Shown: positions 1 through 8,858, counted from the stretch's first letter. The stretch: DNA of 64,000 nucleotides from JAFLCM01 sp964510955 (GCA_964510955.1 CAZEDW010000016.1:1-64000); one strand, 5' to 3'. Notes: a model not told the origin generated them from the sequence alone. Numbers and translations: made by a program.

Positions 1-8
1 CCTCCCCA

Positions 9-98
9 GCCCGCGAAGCGGGCCCCACGATGGTTGCCAGCGGCGCAGCCGCTGGTGAGCGTCCCTCCGAAGGCGCAGCCCGTGAATCGGGCGGACGC
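9..98. repeat. cluster of three short hairpins
   Basis: Three perfect or near-perfect hairpins follow each other: GCCCGCGAAGCGGGC at 9-23, CCAGCGGCGCAGCCGCTGG at 37-55 and GCCCGTGAATCGGGC at 78-92. GCGTCC (59-64) and GGACGC (93-98) enclose the third. No T-run follows, so this looks more like an intergenic palindromic repeat than an intrinsic terminator. The rest of the gene-free stretch up to 334 holds no promoter or RNA that I can recognise. Confidence 0.5.
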
Positions 99-334
99 CC
101 CGACGCCGCGCACCGCGAACCGGGTGCGCACACTGCCCCCACCTGCCCAACCCTGACCCCGCTCCCCAACCGGCCCCATCGGTAAACCGCTTCACGCCAC
201 CTCCCTATACTCCGGTGTCCGGAGGCCGCGGCCTGTTCGGATTCGATTCGGATGGGCTGTCATCCGTTTTCAGCGCGTTCCAGAACCCCGGTCAAGGCCG
301 ACCGGGCGATGCTCCGAGGTTGAACTTGACCACC

Positions 335-1444
335 ATGTCCCCGCCCGCCGTCCAGCACCACGCCTCGCACCAGCCCCGGTCGGGCTACTCGCTCTCGGCC
401 AAGCTGCCCGATGCCACCCTGCACAAGTGGCTGCGCGACCTCATGCTCATCCGTGAGTTCGAGCTCAAAACCATGGCCGCGTACCAGCAGGCCAAGATCG
501 GCGGCTTCTGCCACATCTACATCGGCCAGGAGGCCGTCGTCGTCGGCACCTTCGGCGCGATCAACCACGACGACCCCGTCGTCACCGCCTACCGCGACCA
601 CGGCCACGCCCTCGCCCGCGGCATGTCGCCCGGCGCCTGCATGGCCGAGATGTACGGCAAGATCACCGGCTGCGCCAAGGGCAAGGGCGGGTCGATGCAC
701 ATGTTCGACAAGCCCAACTGGCTCTTCGGCGGCCACGGGATCGTCGGCGCGCAGACCGCCCTCGGCGCGGGCCTCGCCTTCGCCGCCCGCTACGAGTGGG
801 AAGTGCTGAAGACCGGCCCCAAGAAAGTCTGCCTCGCCTTCCTCGGCGACGGCGCGCTCAACCAGGGCTGCTTCCACGAAGCCCTCAACCTCGCCGGCCT
901 CTACAACCTGCCGGTGATCTTCATCGTCGAGAACAACGGCTACTCGATGGGCACCAGCATCGAGCGCGGCACCACCATGGCGCACAACCTGTGCCTGAAG
1001 GCCGCGGGCTACGGCATCGACGGCGTCCAGATCGACGGCATGGACGTGATGCACCTCTACGACGCCTTCAAGCCCTACGCCGACGAGTGCCGCGAGCAGC
1101 AGAAGCCCGGCTTCGTCGACCTCAAGACCTACCGCTACCAGGGCCACTCCATGAGCGACCCGCAGAAATACCGCACCAAGGACGAGGTGGCCAAGTACCA
1201 GGAGCGCGACCCCGTCATGCTGCTGGCCGACTACCTGCTCAACAAGCGCAAGAGCCTGGGCGAAGCCGAATACCAGCAGATGCAGGTGGACATCCGCAAC
1301 GAGGTCAAGGCCTCGGTCGAGTTCGCCGAGAACTCGCCCGCCCCGGAACTCGCGGAGCTCTACACCGACGTGTACGCCAACCCCATGCCCAACCTGTCGC
1401 CCAGCGGCGAGTACACCCACGGCGTGAAGAACCCGCTGCTGTAA
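335..1444 (+). CDS. pdhA: pyruvate dehydrogenase E1 component, alpha subunit
   Basis: A 369-residue thiamine-diphosphate enzyme subunit that decarboxylates pyruvate for transfer to lipoyl-E2 in the cytoplasm. The ThDP/Mg site is visible as GDGALNQG (G171-G173) followed about 27 residues later by ENNGYSMG (N200-N201). Around them are the conserved segments YRDHGHALARG, KGKGGSMHMF, GGHGIVGAQ and YRYQGHSMSDP (phosphorylation-loop region of the family). The frame stays open upstream to a GTG at 215, but the extra 40 residues are not family-like, so I chose the ATG at 335; its ribosome-binding site is weak. Length matches E1-alpha. No E1-beta or E2 gene follows, so the partners must lie to the left or elsewhere. 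A branched-chain E1-alpha is less likely given the KGKGGSMHMF motif. Confidence 0.9.
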   Translation: MSPPAVQHHASHQPRSGYSLSAKLPDATLHKWLRDLMLIREFELKTMAAYQQAKIGGFCHIYIGQEAVVVGTFGAINHDDPVVTAYRDHGHALARGMSPGACMAEMYGKITGCAKGKGGSMHMFDKPNWLFGGHGIVGAQTALGAGLAFAARYEWEVLKTGPKKVCLAFLGDGALNQGCFHEALNLAGLYNLPVIFIVENNGYSMGTSIERGTTMAHNLCLKAAGYGIDGVQIDGMDVMHLYDAFKPYADECREQQKPGFVDLKTYRYQGHSMSDPQKYRTKDEVAKYQERDPVMLLADYLLNKRKSLGEAEYQQMQVDIRNEVKASVEFAENSPAPELAELYTDVYANPMPNLSPSGEYTHGVKNPLL

Positions 1445-1547
1445 CGACCTCGGCGCCGCGCACCTCCGAGGCCCGGGCAGGCGGGAACCCAGTCGTCGTT
1501 CGAGCGGGCTCGCTCCCGATCCGCACGCGAACGCCACCGACGCCGGG

Positions 1548-1916
1548 TCAACGCATCAGGCTGGCGACGGCGCCGAAGGCCAGCAAAGCGGACGCAAGGA
1601 CCCCGGCGATCAAGCCGAACCACGCCCGCCCCCGCCCGAGCTTGTTTGGGTGTTTGCGCAGGTCCATGATCGCCAGCACGCCCAGCACCATCGCGATTGG
1701 TCCCGGGAAGATCAGCAGGCAGAAGAGCCCCGCGTAACCCGCCGCGATCGCGAGGCCGCTGCGACCGATCGGGATCAGGTACCTGACGGCGCCGTCCGCA
1801 GGCGCCCCCGGAGCCGATTCAGCGCGGGCGCCGCACGCGATGCAGTGCGTCGATTCCACCGATGGGAGCTGGGCGCCGCAGGCCGTGCAGAGTTTCACGT
1901 TCGCTCCATGTGTCAT
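1548..1916 (-). CDS. zinc-ribbon membrane protein, DUF4190-like
   Basis: A 122-residue protein with an N-terminal zinc ribbon (CTAC at C10/C13 and CIAC at C25/C28), a short Ala/Pro linker, and two hydrophobic helices at about 48-83 and 100-121 separated by the basic segment DLRKHPNKLGRGRAW. This layout (ribbon, helix, short charged loop, helix) is that of DUF4190-type small membrane proteins of unknown role. The frame extends further upstream, but the ATG at 1916 begins directly before the ribbon and is the natural start. It is transcribed leftward, convergent with the E1-alpha gene. Confidence 0.65.
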   Translation of the reverse strand: MTHGANVKLCTACGAQLPSVESTHCIACGARAESAPGAPADGAVRYLIPIGRSGLAIAAGYAGLFCLLIFPGPIAMVLGVLAIMDLRKHPNKLGRGRAWFGLIAGVLASALLAFGAVASLMR

Positions 1917-1990
1917 CGTGCGACCCACCGAACGCTTGAGAGGACGCGAAACCCGCCCGTGGCCCACGCCACGGAACGCCGACCGGAGCC

Positions 1991-2713
1991 TTATGTTACA
2001 ACCAGCTTCACCGCCGCGATCGCCAGCACCGCCGCCAGCGCCCGGCGCAGCCAGACAAGGTTGAACCGGCGCGCCCCCAGTTGCGACCCGAGAAGCCCCC
2101 CCGCCACCGCCGCAGCGCTCCACGGCCCGAGCTGGTCCCAGGGCAGCGTGGCACCCTTGGAAACCTGGCCCACCAGCCCCGACACCGAGTTGACCAGGAT
2201 GAACGCAGCCGACACCCCCGCCGTCACCCTCGGATCGGCCCACCGCGCCAGCACCAGGATCGGGCTGAGGAAGATGCCGCCGCCCACGCCGGTCAGCCCC
2301 GACAGCAGCCCAAGCCCGGCGCCGATCCCCAGCGCCGGGGCAAGCGGGACTTCACGCGCCGGCGCGCCGCGGTCGCCGCGCAAAACCAGCACCAGACGCA
2401 TCGCGGCGCACAGCAGCGCCACCCCGAGCAATGCCTTGAACGCACCCGCGGGCACTTTCACCACGCCGCCGACCAGCGCGGCGGGCACGCTGGTCACCGC
2501 GAACGGCCAGAACACGCGCCACCGGAACGCCCCCACGCGGGCGAACCCAACCAGCGCGATGGTCGAGACAACCACGTTGAGCACCAGCGCGCTGGGGCGC
2601 ATCACGTCATGCGGCACGCCGGCGAGCGCCATCGCCGCGAGGTAGCCCGACGCGCCGCCGTGACCGACGGATGCGTAGAGCGCCGCGAGAATGAGAATCG
2701 CTCCAAGAAGCAT
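1991..2713 (-). CDS. TauE/SafE-family membrane transporter
   Basis: A 240-residue integral membrane protein of about eight hydrophobic helices arranged as two related halves. The first half begins LYASVGHGGASGYLAAMAL and the second contains GLLSGLTGVGGGIFLSP; the repeated GxGGG-type turn before a helix is the hallmark of the TauE/SafE (DUF81) family, which exports sulfite, sulfoacetate or related organic anions. Nothing nearby identifies the substrate. The length is typical for the family. It lies 74 bases upstream of the zinc-ribbon gene on the same strand and could be cotranscribed with it. Confidence 0.85.
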   Translation of the reverse strand: MLLGAILILAALYASVGHGGASGYLAAMALAGVPHDVMRPSALVLNVVVSTIALVGFARVGAFRWRVFWPFAVTSVPAALVGGVVKVPAGAFKALLGVALLCAAMRLVLVLRGDRGAPAREVPLAPALGIGAGLGLLSGLTGVGGGIFLSPILVLARWADPRVTAGVSAAFILVNSVSGLVGQVSKGATLPWDQLGPWSAAAVAGGLLGSQLGARRFNLVWLRRALAAVLAIAAVKLVVT

Positions 2714-2937
2714 TCAAGAACCCCGGCTCCATGGTAGCGACGCGGCAAACCGGCCCGCCGTGCGCCTCGGGGAGCCCGCCCTGAATACGCCCGATCCCGC
2801 GTTGCAACGCTTGAATCATCCCGCCCGTCGCGTAGGCTCGATCTGTTACGGAAGCTCTGAGCGCCCGCCTGTGCACGCAAGGTCCGCGCGTCGGACGGAC
2901 CAGCCCGGGCAACACGGACGCCGAGGAGGCACAACCC

Positions 2938-3855
2938 ATGAGCAACATGAACCACCGCGTGTGGGCGACAAGCCTGGCGGGAGCCATTGCGTTGCTCGCC
3001 GGCACAGCCCGCGCGGCCCCGCTCGATACCCGCGAGATGGGCATCGCGTGCGAATCGACCATCGCCGACATCGACGCCGCCATGCTCGATTTCCACTTCG
3101 GCAGCGACGTGGGTAGGACGATGAACTACGTCTCGCTGGTCACCACGACCGGCTGGCAGGGGCGTTACTGGGGCACGCAGAACGGGAAGAACATCGACGT
3201 CTACTACACCGGCACCATCGCCCCGACAGGCGGCCCGAACAACGAGCACGCCATCAGCTACTCCAGCGACTGGGACATCGACGGCACCAGCGGCAGCGGC
3301 TCGGGCGAGGCCCTGTACACCGACGGGCCGGCGCGACCGGACTTCAGCTTCAAGATCGACTGGGCCCGCATGACCGTGAGCGGGAACGTCTCGTTCAGCT
3401 ACGGGCTCGCGTCGTTCTCGCTGAGCGGCAGCAAGGACTTCCCGAACCACAAGATGACCGGCAACGCCCACGTCGGCTACGCCGACCTGCCGATCATCGG
3501 CGAGCTGGCATCGGCCGACCTCACGATCGAGCTCGACCAGTTGACCGGCGAGTACCGCTCGACCATCGACGCCCAGGTGTGGTGGGGCCTCCTGCACCCC
3601 GAGGCCAAGGAGATCAACCACGGCTTCATCCGCAAGCCGCGACCGATCAACCCACCGCCGGTGTTCGTCCCGCCGCCGCGCCGGCCCAACCCGCCTCCGG
3701 TCTACCCGTACCCGGAGAACTCCGACCCAGGCGGGTTCTCGCCCGACGGCAGCCCCGGCTACAACAACAACCAGGTCACAAACACCACGCCCGAGCCGGG
3801 TGTGCTGGTACTGGCCGGGGTTGGCCTGGTGGTCGGCCTCTCACGCCGGCGTTGA
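2938..3855 (+). CDS. secreted protein with PEP-CTERM-like tail
   Basis: A 305-residue exported protein of unknown function. It has a signal peptide (about residues 1-26, ending GTARA), a body of about 200 residues rich in beta-type sequence, a proline-rich linker (PPPVFVPPPRRPNPPPVYPYP, about 223-245), and a C-terminal sorting-type tail: TPEPG, a hydrophobic stretch (VLVLAGVGLVVGL) and SRRR at the very end. That tail is the PEP-CTERM arrangement recognised by exosortase in other bacteria; no exosortase gene is in this window. GAGGAGG lies nine bases before the ATG. The proline-rich linker probably spans the cell envelope. I do not recognise the main domain. Confidence 0.75.
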   Translation: MSNMNHRVWATSLAGAIALLAGTARAAPLDTREMGIACESTIADIDAAMLDFHFGSDVGRTMNYVSLVTTTGWQGRYWGTQNGKNIDVYYTGTIAPTGGPNNEHAISYSSDWDIDGTSGSGSGEALYTDGPARPDFSFKIDWARMTVSGNVSFSYGLASFSLSGSKDFPNHKMTGNAHVGYADLPIIGELASADLTIELDQLTGEYRSTIDAQVWWGLLHPEAKEINHGFIRKPRPINPPPVFVPPPRRPNPPPVYPYPENSDPGGFSPDGSPGYNNNQVTNTTPEPGVLVLAGVGLVVGLSRRR

Positions 3856-4078
3856 TACGCAACGCCGCACGGATCGTGGAGGGGGCTTCATTGCACCCCG
3901 CGTTGCGGAACGACGCGACCGCGACGCGGGGATTTTCGTGATCCGTGACGCCGCGGGCGCGGATTTCGGACCGGCAGGGTTGAACTTCGGCGCGGGCCGG
4001 TGCGCTGAACCAAGGTAGACTGGCGACGAGGCGCCGCGTCCGACGCCCGCCCGCCCTTCGATCTCTCGGAGTTCAGCC

Positions 4079-4666
4079 ATGCCCCCCCCGGATGCCCCCG
4101 CCCGGATGCTCCCGCCGTTCAATCTCGCCAAGTGGATCAAGGCCAACGCCAGGCACCTTCAGCCGCCGGTGAGCAACAAGGAGCTTTATCCGAACTCCGA
4201 CGACGCGATCGTGTTCGTGTCCGGCGGCCCCAACACCCGCAACGACTACCACGTCAACCCCACCGAGGAGCTGTTCTACCAACTCAAGGGCGACATCGCG
4301 GTGCGCATCCGCCCGCTCGACGGCAGCAAGCCGCGCGACGTGGTGATCAAGGAAGGCGATATCTATCTCCTGCCGCGCTGGGTCCCCCACCGCCCGCAGC
4401 GCCCCGCAGGAACGCTGGGGCTCATCATCGAGTTCCCCCGCCCGCGCGGCCAGAAGGACGGCCTGCGCTGGTACTGCCCCGAGTGCGACCACCTTGTCCA
4501 CGAAGCCCGCTGGCGGTTGAAGAAGATCGACGAAGACCTGAAGGTCATCATGCACGCCTTCTGGGGCGGCCCCGAGAAACGCCGGACCTGCAAGAACTGC
4601 GGGTATGTGATTCAGAAGGCGGGGGCGATCAAGCTCGACAAGGGGAAAGTGCGGGCGGCCCGCTAG
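4079..4666 (+). CDS. nbaC: 3-hydroxyanthranilate 3,4-dioxygenase
   Basis: A 195-residue cupin that opens the ring of 3-hydroxyanthranilate to 2-amino-3-carboxymuconate semialdehyde, a step of tryptophan/kynurenine degradation. The Fe(II) ligands are visible as H58 (DYHVN), E64 (PTEELFYQ) and H104 (WVPHRPQRP). The C-terminal rubredoxin-like metal site typical of the bacterial enzyme is present as CPEC (C133/C136) and CKNC (C171/C174). CGGAG lies seven bases before the ATG. The next gene encodes the decarboxylase that consumes its product, which strongly supports the call. Confidence 0.93.
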   Translation: MPPPDAPARMLPPFNLAKWIKANARHLQPPVSNKELYPNSDDAIVFVSGGPNTRNDYHVNPTEELFYQLKGDIAVRIRPLDGSKPRDVVIKEGDIYLLPRWVPHRPQRPAGTLGLIIEFPRPRGQKDGLRWYCPECDHLVHEARWRLKKIDEDLKVIMHAFWGGPEKRRTCKNCGYVIQKAGAIKLDKGKVRAAR

Positions 4667-4674
4667 GCACCTCA

Positions 4675-4720
4675 ATGGGACTGATAGGTCGCCTGAGACC
4701 CATAGGTCCTACTCCAGGGT
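4675..4720. repeat. short degenerate intergenic repeat
   Basis: Between the two kynurenine-pathway genes the sequence holds two partly inverted copies of a GGGAC/CATAGGTCC-type motif (GGGACTGATAGGTC followed by GAGACCCATAGGTCC). A similar GGGACC/CATGGG-rich stretch occurs at about 19861-19900. Function unknown; it could be a small hairpin in the intercistronic mRNA. Confidence 0.3.
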
Positions 4721-4735
4721 CTTACGCTTCTCAGC

Positions 4736-5776
4736 TTGCTCGACCTGCACACGCACATCCTCCCCCCGCCCGAGCGCTGGCCTGACTGGGCGGCGCGCCA
4801 TGGCGCGGACGCGGTCAGGGGCTGGCCGACCATTGAGCAGCACAAGCCCTGCTGCGCCCGCCTCTGGCGAGACGGCAAGGTGTTCCGCGAAATCAACGCC
4901 AACTGCTGGGACCCGACGGTCCGCCTGAAAGAGTGCGACGCGTGCCGCGTGCGCGTGCAGGCGCTGAGCACGGTGCCCGTGATGTTCGGCTACGCGGCCC
5001 CAGTTGCCGCCGCGCTGGACGTTTCGCGCTGGCTGAACGACCACATCGCCGAACTGTGCGCGGCGTACCCCCACCGCTTCATCGGCCTCGGTACAGTTCC
5101 GTTGCAGGACCCGATCGCGGCCATCGGAGAGCTTGAGCGGTGCGTGAGACTGGGCTTCAAGGGGTTGCAGATCGGCTCGCACGTCAACCGGTGGAATCTC
5201 GACGCACCCGAGCTGTTCCCATTTTTCCAGCGCTGCGCCGAGCTGTCGGCGGCGGTGTTCGTCCACCCCTGGGACATGCTCGGCAGCGCCGAGATGCCCA
5301 ACTACTGGATGCCCTGGCTTGTCGGCATGCCCGCCGAGACCTGCCGCGCGGTGGTCAGCATCCTGATGGGCGGCGTGCTTGATCGGCTTCCGGCGCTGCG
5401 CATCTGCTTCGCCCACGGCGGCGGCAGCTTTCCCGGCACCATCGGCCGCATCGACCACGGGTTCTTTGCCCGCCCGGATCTGTGCCAGACCAAATCGAAG
5501 ACCCCGCCGCGGGCATTTCTTCGCGACCCGGCAACCGGCCGTCCGGCGCGGTTCTATGTTGACTCGCTGGTGCACGACGCCGACACGCTGCGCGGCCTGA
5601 TCAAGCTGATGGGCGCTGAGCGCATCGCGCTGGGGACCGATTACCCGTTCCCCCTCGGCGAGATCACACCGGGAGAACTGATCGGGTCGATGAGCGATCT
5701 GAGCGAGCCTGTGCGTGCGCGGCTGCTGGAGGGGACGGGGCGGGAGTTCCTGGGCCTACGCGGTTCGGTTGAATAG
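4736..5776 (+). CDS. nbaD: 2-amino-3-carboxymuconate-6-semialdehyde decarboxylase
   Basis: A 346-residue metal-dependent amidohydrolase-fold decarboxylase. It acts on the unstable product of the preceding dioxygenase, diverting it from spontaneous cyclisation to quinolinate. The zinc ligands are visible at the positions expected for the family: H5 and H7 (LDLHTHILPP), H177 (FVHPWDM), H227 (CFAHGGGSFP, probably catalytic) and D302 (ALGTDYPFPLGE). The start is taken as TTG at 4736, because no ATG lies upstream in frame before the conserved LDLHTH segment; the exact start is uncertain. It lies 69 bases after the dioxygenase gene, so the pair is probably cotranscribed. Kynureninase and later steps are not in the window. 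Confidence 0.92.
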   Translation: MLDLHTHILPPPERWPDWAARHGADAVRGWPTIEQHKPCCARLWRDGKVFREINANCWDPTVRLKECDACRVRVQALSTVPVMFGYAAPVAAALDVSRWLNDHIAELCAAYPHRFIGLGTVPLQDPIAAIGELERCVRLGFKGLQIGSHVNRWNLDAPELFPFFQRCAELSAAVFVHPWDMLGSAEMPNYWMPWLVGMPAETCRAVVSILMGGVLDRLPALRICFAHGGGSFPGTIGRIDHGFFARPDLCQTKSKTPPRAFLRDPATGRPARFYVDSLVHDADTLRGLIKLMGAERIALGTDYPFPLGEITPGELIGSMSDLSEPVRARLLEGTGREFLGLRGSVE

Positions 5777-5864
5777 AGGCTTCCCTCCGGGTCGCCCCGT
5801 GACGCGAACAGGCATCGCGTCATCTCAGACAGATGTTGAACCGTGCGATACCCCGGAGACCGCT

Positions 5865-6752
5865 GTGAACCCCGTGCAATCGACGACCGAGACTGCTGTG
5901 GGGACCACCGAACCGCACGCCATGGCCTGCATGGAGATCTGGGGCGGCAATATCGCTGCATCCACCGCCGTCAGCACGCCGGGCATCGACGCGTTCGTCT
6001 ACAGCAAGCCCTACCAGGCCTCCGAGGGCGGCGGCGACATCCACTACCTCAGCCTCTGCTCCGCGGGCAAGATCGGGCGGTTTGTCGTTGCCGATGTCTC
6101 GGGGCACGGCGAAGAAGTCTCCGAGCTCGCCCAGCGCCTGCGCGGGCTGATGCGGAAGCACATTAATACACCCGACCAGACCCGCTTCGCCCGCGCGCTC
6201 AACGAGGCATTCGCGGGTGATGGGGATGCGGGCGGGCGGTTTGCGACCGCGATCCTGGCCACGTACTGGACGCCGAGCGATCACCTGATCGTGTGCAACG
6301 CCGGGCACCCACGCCCGCTGTGGTACAAGGCGAAGGAGCAGCGCTGGACGCTGATGGACGACGAGGGCGCGCTCACCGACGGGGCTGAGGGCACCGGCAT
6401 CCGGAACCTTCCCCTCGGCGTCATCGACCCCACCGACTACACCCAGGCCGCCTACAAGCTCGCCCCGGGCGATACCGTGATCCTCTACACCGATTCGCTC
6501 ACCGAGGCCAAGGCGCTCAACGGCGACATGCTCGGCGAGGAGGGCCTGCTCCGCCTAGCACGCTCGCTTGATGCTTCGCACTCGAGTGACCTGGTGCCCC
6601 GGCTGCTCGACGCCGTGGACCGGCACCGGGGCGGGGCCGAAGCGGATGACGACGTCACGCTGCTGGTGCTTCACCACAACGCAGCCGAGCCGCCGGCGTA
6701 TTCGCTGGGGGAGAAGGTGGCGACGCTGGGGAGGATGATGGGGCTGGTCTAG
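5865..6752 (+). CDS. PP2C-type protein phosphatase, SpoIIE family
   Basis: A protein of 295 residues made almost entirely of one SpoIIE/RsbU-like serine phosphatase domain. Metal-binding and core motifs are in order: VVADVSGHGEEV, FATAILATYW, CNAGHPRPLWY, LYTDSLTEA and ADDDVTLLVL. Such enzymes dephosphorylate anti-anti-sigma factors or other phosphoproteins in partner-switching pathways. No sensor domain is attached, unlike the second phosphatase at 60.2-61.5 kb. The start is GTG at 5865 with GGAG about seven bases upstream; a longer open frame from 5715 overlaps the preceding gene and is not family-like. Target unknown. Confidence 0.85.
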   Translation: MNPVQSTTETAVGTTEPHAMACMEIWGGNIAASTAVSTPGIDAFVYSKPYQASEGGGDIHYLSLCSAGKIGRFVVADVSGHGEEVSELAQRLRGLMRKHINTPDQTRFARALNEAFAGDGDAGGRFATAILATYWTPSDHLIVCNAGHPRPLWYKAKEQRWTLMDDEGALTDGAEGTGIRNLPLGVIDPTDYTQAAYKLAPGDTVILYTDSLTEAKALNGDMLGEEGLLRLARSLDASHSSDLVPRLLDAVDRHRGGAEADDDVTLLVLHHNAAEPPAYSLGEKVATLGRMMGLV

Positions 6753-6757
6753 CGCGG

Positions 6758-7768
6758 TCATTTGCTGCTCTTGTCGCCGCCGTCAACGCTCCGGTATTCA
6801 AGACTCTGCTTGATCTCCCACCCCACGAAGTCCGCAGGGATGCCGTCATAGTCGAGTCCGCGGAGCCGTGTCCGTACGAGCGTGCAGTTCCCGTGGGCGT
6901 CGCGCTCAACACTTGCGCTGGCGTCCGTTTCACGAATCGGGCGAGACGCATCGACTTGCTGCGGGGGCACGACACGCCAAGCCGCAAGTGAACCGCGTGC
7001 ATCAAACTCAACAAAGCGGAGCGAGGTGTGTGCTGGTTCATCGAGAAAACTCGCGCGAGCTTGGCCGTCCCACTTCACTCTGTGAACGCTTGATCGTTCG
7101 CCCCCCGTCTCCACCGATTCAAGCCGCCCTTCAGCGTCGTACCGGAGGATCGTCGCCTGACCACGTAGGTCTCCGATCGTGACGCTGATCACGCGGCCGT
7201 CATCGCCGCGCTGGATGGTTGTTGTAACGCACTGTCGGCTCACCTCAGTGACCACGTCCGATTGCCGGCGCTCGATAAGAAGCCGCCCTTCGCGGTCGTA
7301 TTCGTAACTCGTGGTTTCGAGTTGCGGATTGGCGTCGCCTTCACGAACCGTGGCCTTCATAACGGAGGAGGGCAACCGCCTGTTTGCGATTAATCGGTAC
7401 TCCGTCGTGTAGCGATACGTACTCAGCACGGCTCCGTCGGCTTGCTTGAACGCGACCTGCGTCAGCATCCCTTCCTTGTCGAACTGCAGTTCGTTGGTGC
7501 CCAGGAGTGAGAGCGTGTCCCGGCGCGGCCCCTCCCCCGCCATCCGCCATTCCACGATCGCGCTCGACACCGGACCGTGAAGACCAAATCGCTTGGCGGA
7601 AACGACCTCGCACACATCTTCGGCGAAGAACTGATCGCTCCCTCGAACGATGGGGAAAAGCCCGAACGAGCGATCGGGTCGGACCAACAAATCCTGCGCC
7701 ATCGCCGGGCCAGAGATGGCAAAGGCGACGGTGGTGAGTGCAGCCACGAACGCGCTCGCTCTTATCAT
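6758..7768 (-). CDS. secreted YD-repeat-like protein
   Basis: A 336-residue exported protein with a clear signal peptide (hydrophobic 5-20, ending GPAMAQ). The body contains short YD-repeat (RHS-like) strands such as YDREGRLLIERRQ and YDAEGRLESVETGG, followed by ARGSLAAW and RDAHGNCTLVRT, so it is probably a beta-rich surface or periplasmic protein. GGGGAG lies seven bases upstream of the ATG. It is 14 bases downstream of a same-strand paralogue and is convergent with the phosphatase gene. It is too small to be a polymorphic toxin and shows no toxin domain. Function unknown. Confidence 0.65.
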   Translation of the reverse strand: MIRASAFVAALTTVAFAISGPAMAQDLLVRPDRSFGLFPIVRGSDQFFAEDVCEVVSAKRFGLHGPVSSAIVEWRMAGEGPRRDTLSLLGTNELQFDKEGMLTQVAFKQADGAVLSTYRYTTEYRLIANRRLPSSVMKATVREGDANPQLETTSYEYDREGRLLIERRQSDVVTEVSRQCVTTTIQRGDDGRVISVTIGDLRGQATILRYDAEGRLESVETGGERSSVHRVKWDGQARASFLDEPAHTSLRFVEFDARGSLAAWRVVPPQQVDASRPIRETDASASVERDAHGNCTLVRTRLRGLDYDGIPADFVGWEIKQSLEYRSVDGGDKSSK

Positions 7769-7782
7769 GTATGAACTCCCCG

Positions 7783-8739
7783 CTATTTGTTGTTCGCCTC
7801 GACGTAGTCGATCGTGCGGTCAAAGCTCCGCGCCGTGAACTCCACCGGGGCGCCATCGGGCCCGCTGGTCTTCATCACAACCACCAGCCGCGTCCAGTTG
7901 CCTTTGGCATCGTACGTCGGTGTTTGCGTGCAACTCAGGGGCCGTTGCCCATAGTTAATGGTCCACTTCACGGGCACGCCGTGCTGATCATACTCGATGT
8001 CGGCGATGCGCTGCCCGGTCTGCGGCAGCTCCACCGTCATGCGCGTCCGAGCCTCCCATGCCACAGTGAGGACGGAATCGCCAGGTTGCGGCTGCGGCGG
8101 GAATGCCTTCGCGCACCCCTTTTCACTGAACTCGAGCACACCCACATCGCCCTCACTCGAAAGTTCGATGCGGGTAAGACGCCCGCTGTCATCGCGGTGA
8201 AACAACAGGTCCCGCCGAGGCGATCCCGGAATATCGGGGTACCGCCTTGACGATTTGGTCAATCGGCCCTTTTCGTCATACGAGAACGTCGTCTCTGATC
8301 CTGGGGTCGGCTCTTCGCCCGTCGAGACGGCTTTGACGGTAGTCGCCAGTTGCCGCCCATCTATGGCGGCGTACTCGACCTTGAAGTCGGTCTTCTTGCC
8401 GGGTCCGTTCACCGGCCCGCCCATGACAATGCTCGATGCGTTGCCGTGTTCATCAATCGCGTACTCCATCGTGCAGTAGTCGACCGGTCCTGCCGCGCGG
8501 TTCGATTCCTGCGTTTTTTTCCAATCGATGCGAACGGAGCGAACCGCCCCCTTGATCCCCATCCGCTCGAGCGTTGACACCCCCTCCCGGTGCTCGGCGA
8601 ACGGCGACATATCGGGCATCGCCAAAGGCAAAATCATGTGTTCCCACGGCTCCGCCGCATCCTGAGCACCCGCGGGCGAGACGGAAACGACGAGCAGGAG
8701 CGCCATCGACCAAAGCGAAGAGAGCCCGGTGAGTCTCAT
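7783..8739 (-). CDS. secreted YD-repeat-like protein, paralogue of the next gene
   Basis: A 318-residue exported protein with a signal peptide (LWSMALLLVVSVSPAGAQ). It has the same plan as the gene that follows it leftward: SFSYDEKGRLTK-type strands, then DSGRLTRIEL, EYDQHGVPVKW, and YDAKGNWTRLVV near the end, which parallels RDAHGNCTLVRT in the neighbour. The two therefore look like a tandem duplication that has diverged strongly. GGAGG lies five bases before the ATG at 8739; the frame continues further upstream but without a better start. Function unknown. Confidence 0.65.
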   Translation of the reverse strand: MRLTGLSSLWSMALLLVVSVSPAGAQDAAEPWEHMILPLAMPDMSPFAEHREGVSTLERMGIKGAVRSVRIDWKKTQESNRAAGPVDYCTMEYAIDEHGNASSIVMGGPVNGPGKKTDFKVEYAAIDGRQLATTVKAVSTGEEPTPGSETTFSYDEKGRLTKSSRRYPDIPGSPRRDLLFHRDDSGRLTRIELSSEGDVGVLEFSEKGCAKAFPPQPQPGDSVLTVAWEARTRMTVELPQTGQRIADIEYDQHGVPVKWTINYGQRPLSCTQTPTYDAKGNWTRLVVVMKTSGPDGAPVEFTARSFDRTIDYVEANNK

Positions 8740-8858
8740 GCGTGCCTCCGTTGGAGAGCGGACCGTTGGGACATTCTGACACATCCGAGAGGTTCCCGCG
8801 CCAGCCAATCCCAGTAAACCGCTTTACTTCTGAGATTCACGCCGGGTATGCTCCCCGC

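Noticed and set aside
260..1537. A 425-residue open frame on the minus strand across E1-alpha.
   Set aside because: Antisense shadow of pdhA, low-complexity V/A/G/R composition.
6758..8739. Polymorphic RHS toxins.
   Set aside because: The proteins are about 320-340 residues with no toxin domain, no RHS core cage length and no immunity gene.
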